64,000 nucleotides of DNA, from assembly GCF_041146395.1 (NCBI RefSeq), contig NW_027182879.1, forward strand, positions 658,001-722,000, given 5' to 3'. Origin of the DNA: Eulemur rufifrons (lineage: Eukaryota; Chordata; Mammalia; Primates; Lemuridae). Both the position numbers and the translations under genes were made by a program. Position 1 is the stretch's first letter. Every line of letters starts with the position of its first letter. Below, in pieces: positions 37,301-49,100 of this stretch. Below the pieces are notes generated by a model. The model saw only the letters and a list, made by a program, of their open reading frames with translations. It made no database searches and was not told the origin of the DNA.

Positions 37301-37803
37301 CAGTATGCACTTTTCCCACACAGTGCACGGTGCATGGGTAATGCAGGTGTCGCCTGTGGTGTGCGGCGCTCGGTGCACGGATCCTGTGTATGCGCATGTG
37401 TCACGTGGTGCGTGGAGCTTGGGGTATGTGCGGGCAGCACGTGGTGGGCGGTGCATGCGGTATGCTTGTGTCGGGCATGGTGCACAGAATGCGTGGTATG
37501 CACCTGCAACACGCAGCACATGGAACATGCAGTGTGCGTGTGTAACATGTGGTCCTCGAAGGGTGCGTTATGTGCATTTCACACGTGGTGTGTGGTGCCT
37601 GGTATCTACGTGTAGCACACTGTTTCCTGGACAGGTGATATGCACATGTTGTGAGCGGTGCATGTAGCACTCTATATTCATGTGTTGCATGTGGTGTGCT
37701 GTGTGTGGCATGTGTGTGTCACGGTCGGTGTGCGGAGAGTGTGCTATTCGCGTGTTGCACGCACTGCGCAAAACACTCGTTATGCACATGTGGCATACGG
37801 TAT
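34309..37803 (+). repeat. 36-bp satellite array 36A4 (forward, about 97 units, rearranged)
   Basis: Both end landmarks are in place: GGTTGCCTATTTTAC at 34404, 95 bases in, and TGTTTCCTGGACA at 37621, 170 bases from the edge and carrying one base change. Internally a segment of about 1.15-1.18 kb is present twice (GATGGAACCTGCATTAAG at about 34810 and GATGGAACATGCATTAAG at about 35955), and about 0.72 kb equivalent to 36A3 30415-31140 is missing near 37005. The longest frame in the window, 502 codons at 34998-36506, spans the duplication and is a product of unit length. Confidence 0.9.
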
Positions 37804-38673
37804 GGTTAGGGTTAGGGTTAGGGTTGGAGATTAGGGTAAGGGTTAATGGTTAGGGGTTTGGGTTATGGCTTAGGGTCAGGGTCAGGATCGGGGTCGGCTT
37901 TGGGGTTTGGGTTAGGTATAGGGTTAGGATTAGGGTTAGGGGTGGGTGGGTTGGGGTTTGGGTTTAGGGTTAGGTGTTAGCGTTAGGGTTAGGGTTTCGG
38001 ATTAGGGTTAGGGTTAGTGGTGGGATTTTCGGATTGGGGTTGGTGTTAGGGTTAGCGTTAGAAGTTAGGGTTAGCGGTTAGGGTTAGGGTTAGAGTATTG
38101 GGTTAGGCTGAGGGTTAGGGTTTGAGGTTGAAGTTAGGGTTAGGGTAGGGTAGGGTTGGTATTAGGGTTAGGGTTAGGGTAAGGGTAAGGGTAAGGGTAG
38201 GTTTAGGGCTAGGGTTACAGTTATGTTTGGGGGATAGGGTTGGGGTTGGGGTAGTCTTAGGTTTAGGTTTACACCTTAGGGTTAAGGTAGTACCCCTAGG
38301 GTTAGGGTTGGGTAAGGTTTAGGGGTGAGGATTATGTTTAGGGTAGGGTTAGGGTTAGCGGTAGCAATAGGGTGGGGGTTGTGATTGGTGGTGGGGTTAG
38401 TGTTAGGTTTCAGGTTCGGGTAAGGATAATGTTAAGTTTAGGGTAGGGTTAGGGTTAGGGTAGTGTGTGTTAGGGTAGGGTGGTTAGGCTTGGTTAGGGT
38501 TAGGGATTAGGGTGAGGGGTTCGGGTTTGGCGTTAGGGTCAGGGTCAGGGCAAGAATCAGGGTTTGGATCTGGGTTGGAGTCAGGGTAAGGGTATGTGTT
38601 AGGGTGAGCGTAATGGTGTCAGGGTCGGTGGTAAGCCTAGCAGTTGGGGTTGGTGTTGGGGTTGGTGTTAGGG
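37804..38673 (+). repeat. T segment 5 (telomere-like, internally deleted)
   Basis: An 870-base copy of the T segment. The left part follows T3/T4 as far as GGGCAAGAATCAGGG, then jumps to the terminal GTCAGGGTCGGTGGTAAGCC region, losing about 620 bases including the GGTCGCGGTTGG landmark. A local oddity at 38278-38302 reads TTAGGGTTAAGGTAGTACCCCTAGGG. Confidence 0.85.
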
Positions 38674-39935
38674 TTTGTGGAGCGTGTGGTATCTGCATAT
38701 AGTGTGAGGTGCGCTGAACGTGCGGTATGTGCCTGTCATGCTCGGTGCACAGAGCAGGCAGTATGGTCCAGTTGCGTATTACACACGGATTGCACATTAT
38801 GCGCGTGTCATGTGTGGTGTCCTGAGCATGCGGTATGTGTGTATCGTGCTTGGTGTGCGCATCACTTGGTATGCTTATTTGGCATACGGTGCACGGAATG
38901 CACCATATGCATGTTTGGTGCATGGTGCGTGGATTGCATGGTATGAGCCTGTGGCGCACCGTGCACAGAGTGCACAGTATGCGCGGGTCCCACGCAGTGC
39001 ATGGGTCATGCGTGATGTGCGTGCTGCCCACAGTGTGCGGTGTGTGGTATGCACATGTCATGCTGAGTGCACGCATCATGTGGTATGCAAGTGTAGCACC
39101 TGGTACATGGGATGCGCATCATGTGTGTTTGGTGCACCGGGTAGGGATCACCTTTTATGCACATGTCACACGTGGTGCGCAGAGCATGCAGTATGGGCTC
39201 ATCCCATGCAGTGCGTGGAGGGTGTGTTTTGCACGTGTTGCCCATGGTGTGCGGTTCTCAGTGCATGGAGCATGTGCTATGCGCATGTTGCATGTGGGGC
39301 GTGGGACATGCGTGATGCGCATGTGGCACAAGGTGTGTGGATCATTTGATATGTGCATGTCATGTATCATGCGTGGTGCAGTCATTATGCACATGTCGCA
39401 TGGGGTGCACAGAGCATGCACTATGCGCATGTCCCATGCAGTGCACGGAGGGTGAATTATGCATGTTTCACCATGGTGGGCGGTACTCGGTGTGCAGATT
39501 GCATGTATGCACCTGTTGCCTACGGTGCACAGAACACATGTTATGCGTGTGTGGCTCACGGTGCGTGGATTGTGTCACATGCGTCTGTTGCATGTGGTGG
39601 GCTAAGCGCATGGACTGCGCCTGTTGCTCGCGGTGCACGGAGTATGTGGCATGGACTGGTGGCGCCGGGTATACGGAGTGTGCATTATGGGCATGTGGTG
39701 CATGGTGCCCAGAGCACGTGGTATGTGCCTATCATGCTCAGAGTCCTGATCGCCTAGTATGCGCATTTTGCACGTGGTGCACAGAATGCACGTTATGCAT
39801 GTTTGATGAACAGTGCGCGGATCGCGTGGTAGGCGCATGTCACACACAGTGCACAGAACATGCAGTATGTACCTGTCCCATGCAGTGCATGGGGCGTGCA
39901 TTATTGACGTCATGCCCACGGTGTATGGTGCGGCA
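38674..39935 (+). repeat. 36-bp satellite array 36A5 (forward, truncated, about 35 units)
   Basis: Begins like 36A3 and 36A4, with the near-end landmark as AGTTGCGTATTACAC at 38770 (96 bases in). It ends at the equivalent of 36A3 ~30295, where GTGTATGGTGCGGCACAATGG departs into unrelated sequence. No right-end landmark. This marks the edge of the composite repeat domain. Confidence 0.9.
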
Positions 39936-40388
39936 CAATGGCATTCTGGCATGGCACCAGCGGCAGCGTGATTGAGCAAGAAGGTGGGGGGGAGGAGCAG
40001 CGAAAAAAAAGTCAAACCTTTGGCCATGTAGTGAGGAAGGGAGAGACGGGGAGTTGAGAAGTCTGCAAATGCAGAGCCCTCTGGTCGTGACCCCCTCCAT
40101 AGCGTTGACGAGGCCGGCCCCACAGAGACTAAGTGTGAAGGGGACATCTTGTCAGCCCCGTGCACCATAGTGTCTACGCACCACACTGGCAGAGGCATGA
40201 GCGCGTGAGCATGTGAGAGAGCGGTCAGAGGGTGGGAGGAAAAAATAAAGTCCCACCTTCAACCACGTAGTGAGGAAGGGAGGGAGGGAGGGAGGAGGGA
40301 GAGGGAGTCGAGAGGCCCGCAACCACAGAGCCCTCTGGCAGTGACCCTCTCCATAACGTCCACCAGGCCGGCCCCGCAGAGACTGTGA
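39936..40388 (+). repeat. Two-copy ~255-bp unit between satellite domains
   Basis: Two related copies: GTAGTGAGGAAGGGAG occurs at about 40026 and 40267, AGAGCCCTCTGG at 40073 and 40328, and AGGCCGGCCCC(A/G)CAGAGACT at about 40109 and 40364. The second copy has an expanded GGGA tract (40275-40299). The unit is mixed composition with CGs, purine-rich on one side. Minus-strand frames at 39602-40198 and 40152-40400 cross it, but neither reads as a known protein and their relative positions are not conserved between the copies. I do not recognise the family. Confidence 0.75.
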
Positions 40389-43300
40389 CATCACACTCAC
40401 GCCCTCACCTTACACTTGCACTCATGCCCACACAACTCACTCTGACACTCAGTCACACTTGCACTCACACTCACTCATGTCCCACTCATGCCCAGTCACA
40501 CTCGCACCTATGCTCACTCACACTTGTACTCACACTCACCTCCCACTCACGCCCACTCACCTAATACTCACACTGACTCACACTCACACTCACAACTCAC
40601 ACTCACACTCACGCTCACTCACCTCCTTTTCATGCCCACTCACACTCGCACTCATGCCCACTCACCTCCCACTCATGCCCACTCACACTCACACTAACGC
40701 CCATTCACACTCGGACTCACGCTCTCACCTCACACTCACGGCCACTAACCTCACACTCACGCCCTCACCTCACACTCGCACTCACGCCCACTCACCTCCC
40801 ACTCACAACAACTGACAATGGCAATCACTCTCACTGACTTCCCACTCACACCCACTCAAACTCCCACTCACGCCCACTCACACTAGCAATCACACTCACT
40901 GACCTCCCACTCATGCCCACTCACACTTGCACTCATGCCCACTGACCTTCGACTGACGCCCACACACACAGAGTCACGCCCACTCACACTCAGACTCACG
41001 CTCTCACCTCACACTCACGGCCACACATTTCACACTCATGCCCTCAACTAACACTCGTTCTCATGCCCACTAACCACCCACTAACGCCCACTCACACTCG
41101 CACTCATGCCTTCACCTCACACTCGAACTCACGCTCACTCATCTCCCACTCATGCCCACTCACACTCTCACTCACACCCACTCACCTCGCACTCCTTCCC
41201 ACTCACAATCACACTCACGCTACTCCAACCAACTCACGCCCACTCACCTCGACTCACACCCACTCACCTCCCACACACGCCCACTCATATTTGCACTCAT
41301 GCCCACTCACCTTGCACTCATGCCCACTCACCCTGCCTCATGCCCACTCACTCTCACACTCATGCTATAACCTCACACTCATATCCTGTCACACTCACAC
41401 TTACGGCCTCACCTAACACTTGCACTCACACCCACTCACCTTGCACACATTCCCACTCACACTCACACTCACTCTGACTCACCTCCCACTCATGCCCAGC
41501 CAAACTCACTCATGCCCATGGACCTCACATGCTGACTCACCTGCCACTCATGCCCACTCACACTCACACTGATGCCCACTCACACTAGCACTCTCACTAA
41601 CTCACCTCCCACTGATGCTCACTCACTCTCACACTAATGCCCACTCAAACTCACACTCACTCACATTCACCTCCCACTCACATCCACTGACACTCGCATT
41701 TACCTCCCACTCAAGCCATCTCACACTCACACCAATGCCCACTCACACTCGGACTCACACTCTCACCTCATAATCACGGCCACTCACCTCACACTAACAC
41801 ACATTCACACTTGCACTCATGTCCACTCACCTCCCACTCATGCCCAATCACACTTGCACTCACGCTCTAACCTCACACTAATGCCCTCTGACACTCACAC
41901 TCACACCCTCACCTGACATGCGCACTCATGCCCACTCACCTCACACTAATGCCAACTCACACTCACACTCAAGCCCACTCACACCCACTCACCTCGCACT
42001 CATGCTCTCACCTCCCACTGACACCCACTATCCTCCCGCTAGCACCCATTAACACTCACACTCACGCCCACTCACCTCCCACTCATGCCCACTCATCTCA
42101 CACACTCTCTCTTCACACTTACACCCACTATCTTCCCACTAACGCCCACTGACACTTGCACTCACGCCCACTCACCTTCTACTCATGGCCACTCACCCTC
42201 GGACTCACACTTTCACCTCACACTCACGGCCACTCATCTCACACTCACGCCATCACCCCCCACTCGCACTCACACCCACTCACCTCCCACTAATGCCCAT
42301 TCACACTTGCACTCATGCCCAATAACCTCCCACTCAAGCCCACTCACACTAACACTAACGCCCACTCACACTTGGACTCACGCTCTCACCTAACACTCAT
42401 GGCCACTCTCCTCGCACTCATGCCCTAACCTCAAACTCGCACTCATACCCACTCACCTCCCACTTGTGCCCACTCACACCCACAATAACACCCACTCACA
42501 GACTCACGCTCTGACCTCACATGGCCACTCACCTAACACTAATGCACACTGACACACGCACTCATGCTCACTCACCTCACCATCACATCCACTCACCTCG
42601 CACTCATGCCGACTCACACTCGCACTCACACTGACTCACTTCCCACTCTCACCCACTCACACTCGCACTGACACCCACTCACACTGGCACTCACGCCCAC
42701 TCACCTTGCCCTAATGCCCACTCACCTCCCACTCATACCCTCTCACACTCTCACTCATGCCCACTTACACTCGGTCTCAGGCCCATTCACACCCGCACTC
42801 AGGACCTCACCTCACAGTCACGCCCACTCACCTCCCACTCATGCCCACTCACACTCACACTAACGCCCACTCTCACTCAGACTCACGCTCTCACCTCCCA
42901 CTCACACCCGCTCACCTCGGACTCATGTCCACTCACACTCCCTCTCACCCCACTCACACCCTCTCAATCCCACTCATCTTACACTCCCTACTACTCACAT
43001 CGCACTCACGCCCTCTCACCTCCCACTGATGCCCACTCACACTTGCACTAACACTCACACTCGCACTCACGCTCATTCACCTCCCAATCCCATCTCACTC
43101 ACGCACTCTCACCTCCCTCTGATGCCCACTCACATTCGCATTCATGCTGACTCACCCTCACACTTACACTCACGCAACTCAAACCCACTCACCCAGTCAC
43201 CTCACACTCACGCCCACTGACACTGCACTCATGCCCGCTCACCTCCCACTCATGCCCACTCACACTCACACTCATGCCCACTCACACTTGTACTCATGCT

Positions 43301-44518
43301 GACTCACCTCCCACTCATGCCCACTCAGCTCTCTCTCATGCCCATTCACACTGGCACTCATGCCCACTCACACTTGCACTCACGCCTGCTCACCCCCCAC
43401 TCACGCCCATTCAGAATTGCACTCACACCCACTCACACTCGCATTGATGCCCACTCACATTGCACTCATGCTACTCACACTCACTCATGCCCACTCACCA
43501 CACACTCATGCCCACTCACATTGCACTCATGTCCGCTCACCCCACACTCACGCTCACTCACACTCACACTCACTCCCACTCACACTCAGATTGAAGCCCA
43601 CTCACCTTGCACTCATGACCACTTACCTCCCACACATGCCCTCTCACACTCTAACTCATGGTCACTAACACTCAGACTCATGCCCACTCACCTCTCACTC
43701 ACGCCCACTCATGCCCACTCATGCCCAGTCACCTCTCACTCATGCCCACTCACCTCCCACTCACGCGCAGTAACACTGGCACTAACGCTCACTGACCTTG
43801 CACTCATACCCACTCACACTCGCAGTCATCTTCTCACCCCAACGGACACCCACTAACCTCCCACTAATGCCCACTGACACTCGGACTCACGCCCACTCAT
43901 TTCTCACTCATGCATACTCACACCCACTCATGCCAATTCACCACACCCACTCACCCCCGACTCACACCCACTCACACTCACACTGTTGCTCACACACACC
44001 CCGAACACTAAGTCATACTTGCGCTCAAATTCTCACCTCACACTCATGGCCACTACCATTCCACTCATGCTCACTCCCCTCCCACTCATGCCCACTCACC
44101 TTGCACTCATGCCCAATCACATCACACTCACACCTGCACACCACCAACTCATACCCACTCACACTCACATTCACGCAACTCAAATCCACTCACACCCACT
44201 CACCTACCACTTATGCCCAGTCACACTCATGCCCAATCACACACCCACTCATGCTCACTCCCCTCCCACTTACACTCACTCACTCCCATATTAACACCGA
44301 CACTGACACTCACTCCCACTCACCTCACACTCATGCCCACTCACCTCCATCTGACACCTCACCTCACACTCGTACTCACGCTGACTCACCTCCCACTCAT
44401 GGCCACCCATCTCTCACTCATTACCCCTCACACTCGCACTCATGCCCATTCATACTCGCACTCATGAGACTCACACCCATTCACACCCAATCACCTCACA
44501 CTCATGCCCACTCACATT

Positions 44519-44820
44519 GCAATCATGCCTGCTCTTCCCTGACTCACACCCACTCACACTCGCACTCATGCCCATTCACACTCGGACTCATGCCCACTCA
44601 CATCCACTCATGCCCACTCACCTCGCACTCTTTCCCCCTCACCTCCCATTAGCGCCCACACACTTGCACTCATGCCAACTCACGCGCTCAGTCATGCTCC
44701 CACCTCCCACTCCCACCCACTCACCTCCCACTCATGCCCACACACACTCATGCCCACTCCCTCTTGCACTAATGCTCACTGACCTCCCACTCACACCTGC
44801 TCACTATCTCAAAAATGGCC
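44519..44820. repeat. Left member of an internal duplication in the minisatellite
   Basis: The private phrase GCAATCATGCCTGCTCT at 44519, followed by CTCGCACTCTTTCCCC and ACCTCCCATTAGCGCCCACA, recurs at 45691. The phrase AAAAATGGCCACTCACACTC at 44811 recurs at 46186. The offsets of 1172 and 1375 bases differ by an intervening insertion or deletion. Confidence 0.75.
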
Positions 44821-45690
44821 ACTCACACTCGGACTCATGCTCTGACCTCACACTCATGGCCAATCACCTCACACACACGCCCTCAAGTCACATTTGCACT
44901 CACGCCCACTCACCTTCCACTCATGCTCACTCACACTCGCACTAATGCTCAGTCACCTCCCACTCCTGCCCACTAACACTCACACTCATGCCCACTCACA
45001 CTCGCACTCATGCCCACTCACCCCCACTCATGCCCATTCACCTCACACTCACGCCCTCACCTGACATTTGCCCTCATGCCCACTCACCTCCCACTAATGC
45101 TGTCTCACGCTCGCACTCATGTCCACTCACACCCACTAAGGTCCATTCACACGTGCACTCACGCCCACTCACCTCCCACTCACATCCACTGACACTTGCA
45201 TTCACCTCCCACTCATGCCATCTCACACTCACATTAATGCCCACTCACACTCAGACTCATGCTCTCACCTCATAATCATGGCCACTCACCTCACACTTGC
45301 ACTCATGACCACTCACCTCCCACTAACACACTTTCACACTTGCACTCATGCCCACTCACCTCCCACTCATGCCCAATCACACTCGCACTGATGCTCTAAC
45401 CTCACACTAATAGCCTCTGACACTAGCACTCACACCCTCACCTGACACGCACACTCATGCCCACTCACCTCACACTAATGTCCACTCACACTTGCACTCA
45501 CGCCCACTCACCTGGCACTCACGCCCACTCACCTCGCACTCACGCTCTCACCTCACACTGACACCCACTATCCACCCACTAATGCCCACTAACACTCGCA
45601 CTCACACCCACTCACACTCACACTCCTGCAAATCAAGTCCACTGATGCCCATTCACACCCACTCACCTCGCACTCATGCCCACTCACATT

Positions 45691-46195
45691 GCAATCATGC
45701 CTGCTCTCTCCTGACTCACACCCACTCACAGTCGCACTCATGCCCATTCACACTCGGACTCATGCCCACTCACACCCACTCATGCCCACTCACCTCGCAC
45801 TCTTTCCCCTCACCTCCCATTAGCACCCACACACTTGCACTCACGCCAACTCACACTCGCACTCATGCCCACTCACCTCCCACTCATGCCCAATCACACT
45901 CGCACTGACGCTCTAACCTCACACTAATAGCCTCTGACACTAGCACTCACACCCTCACCTGACACGTGCACTCATGCCCACTCACTTCACACTAATGCCC
46001 ACTCACACTTGCACTCACGCCCACTCACGCCCACTCACTGGGCACTCACGCCCACTCACCTCACACTCACGCTCTCACCTCACACTGACACCCACTCACC
46101 TCTCACTCATGCCCACTCACACTCACACCCACTCCCTCTCACACTAATGCTCACTGACCTCCCAATCACACCCACTCACTAACTCAAAAATGGCC
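45691..46195. repeat. Right member of the internal duplication
   Basis: Matches 44519-44820 phrase by phrase, but with an extra segment containing TAGCCTCTGACACTAGCAC at 45928. That segment itself occurs at 45411, giving a nested ~517-base duplication. Confidence 0.75.
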
Positions 46196-49100
46196 ACTCA
46201 CACTCGGACTCATGCTCTGACCTCACACTCATGGCCACTCACCTCACACGCACGCCCTCAAGTCACACTTGCACTCACGCCCACTCACCTCCCACTCCTG
46301 TCCACTAACACTCGCACTCATGCCCACTGACACTCGCACTCATGCCCACTCACCCCCACTCACGCCCATTCACCTCACAATCACGTCCTCACCTGACACT
46401 TGCACTCACGGCCACTCACCTCCCACTCATGCCCAGTAACACTGGCACTCACACCCACTGACACTCACTCTGATGCCCACTCCACCCACTCATGCCCACT
46501 GAACTGGCACTCAGGCCCACCCACCTCCCACTCACACCAACTGACACTCGCAATCACGCCCACTAATACATTCACGTTCACTCACCTCGCACTTATGCAC
46601 AATCACCTCCCACCGACACCCACTCACACTCGCACTCAAGCTCTCACCACTCTCTCAAGCCCACTCACCTCCCACTCACGCCCATTCACACTTGCACACA
46701 TGCTTACTCACCTCCCACTCACGCCCTCTCATCTCGTACTCACGCCTCCTCACACCCACTGCCACTGACTGACCTCACACTCATGCCCACTCACCTCCCA
46801 CTCAGGCCCACTAACACTCACACTCACGCCCACTCACACTCACACTCACTCCCACTGACCTCATAGTCACATCTACTCACACACACTCACGCCGACTCAC
46901 CTCACACTCACGCCCACTCACCTCCCACTCATACCGTCTCATGCTCGCACTCATGTCCACTCACACTCTCACTCACTCCACTCACACCCACTAAGGTCCA
47001 TTCACATGTGCACTCACGCCCACTCACCTCCCACTCACATCCACTGACACTGTCATTCACCTCCCACTCACGCCATTTCACACTCACATTAACGCCCACT
47101 CACAATCAGACTCATGCTTTCACCTCATAATCATGACCACTCACCTCCCACTAACACACATTCACACTTGCACTCATGCCCAATCACACTTGCACTGACG
47201 CTCTAACCTCCCACTCACACCCACTCATACTCACACTCACACCCACTCACACTCTCACTCACGCCGACTCTCTCCCACATACGCCCACTCACCTCACAAT
47301 CAGGCCCTCACCTCACAATTGCACTCATGCCCACTCAAATCTGACTCACACTCGTTCACACTGGCACTCATGCTCCCTGACCTCCCACTCACGCCCTCTC
47401 ACAATTGCACGCATGCCCACTCACACTCGTACTAACACACTCACACTCGCACTCATGCTCTCACCACACTCTCAAGCCCACTCACCTCCCACTCATGCCC
47501 ACTCACACTCACACTCACATTGACTCACCTCCCACTTATGCCCACTCACACATGCACTGATGCTCACTCACCTCTGACTCACGCCCACCTAGTCTCACAT
47601 TAATGCCCACTCACACTAGCAGTGACACCCACTCACCTCCGACTCACACCCACATACACTCACACAAAGGACCACTCACACTCGGACTCACATTCTCACC
47701 TCAAACTCATGGCCACTCACCTCACACTCATGCCCTCACATCAGACTTGCATTCACGCTCACTCACCTCCCACTCATGTCCACTCACACTCACACTAACT
47801 CACCTCCAACTCACACCCACTGAAACTCGCACTCATGCCCACTCACACTCTCACTCACGCCCACTCACCAACCACTCACACCCACTCACCTCGCACTGAT
47901 GAACACTCACACTCACTCTCATGCCACTCTGACCCACTGATGCCTACTCACCTCGCACTCATGCCCACTCACACTGCACTCAAGCCCACTCACCTCTCAC
48001 TCATGCCCAATCACACTCGCACTCACACTCTTACCTCCCACTCATGCCCACTCACCACCCACTAATGCCCATTCACACTCACACCCACTCACACTCGCAC
48101 TCACACCCTTATCTCACACTCGCATTCATGCCCACTCACCTCACACTCACACCACTCATATTTGCACTAATGCCCACTCACATTTGCACTAATGCCCACT
48201 CACACTGAGACTCACGCTCTGACCTCTCACTCACACCCACTGACACCCACTCATGCCCAGTCACCTTGAACTCACCCCCTCAGCTCCCACTCATGCCCAC
48301 TCATCTCTCACTCACGTGCACTCACTCTGACACTGATGCCCACTCACACTCACACTCACACCCACTCATCTCCCACTCACGCCCACTCACCTCACACTCA
48401 TGGCCACTCACCTGACACTCATGACCACAGCTTACACTCGCACTCACGCCCACTCACTTTGCACTCACGTCACTCACTTCGCACTCATGCCGAATCACAC
48501 TCGCACTCATGCCACTCACACCCACTCACTCCCACTCACCTCCTACTCACACCCTCTCACACTCTGACTCATGCCCACTCACACTCAGACTCACGCCCAT
48601 GCACATTCACACTCACGCTCACTCACCACCCACTCAGGCCCAGTCACACTCGCATTCATGCTCTCACCTCACACTCATGGCCACTCACGTCACACTCACA
48701 CCATCACCTCACTCACACTCAGGCCCACTCACCATGCCCTCACACCCACTCACACTAGCACTAACGCTGACTCACCTACTCATGCCCACTCACACTTGCA
48801 GTTATGTTCACTCACCTCCCACACACGCCCACTCACACTCACACTCATGCTCTCATATCACACTCACACCCAGTCACCTCCCGCTCATGCCCACTCACAC
48901 TCACACCAACTCACACTCACACTCATGCTCTCACTTCACACTCATGCCCCCTCACCTCCCAATCACACCCTCTCACAGTCATGCCCACTCACACTCGCAC
49001 TGACGCTCATGCACCTCCCACTCACACCCGCTCACTATCACATTAATGCCCACTCACACTCGGACTCATGCTCTGACCTTTCACTCATGGCCACTCACCT

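Noticed and set aside
20511..39935. CRISPR-like array (regular 36-base periodicity)
   Set aside because: The units are contiguous diverged repeats with no distinct spacers, and the context is a primate satellite.
20502..39975. Dozens of 60-502-codon frames in the 36-bp arrays as a Cys/His-rich protein family
   Set aside because: They occur in several frames and on both strands over the same DNA, begin at arbitrary ATGs (ATG is part of the repeat) and follow the 12-codon period of the satellite.
39602..40400. 198-codon and 82-codon minus-strand frames over the 255-bp pair
   Set aside because: The two repeat copies are not read in equivalent frames, and the larger frame starts in the unique seam and runs into 36-bp satellite.
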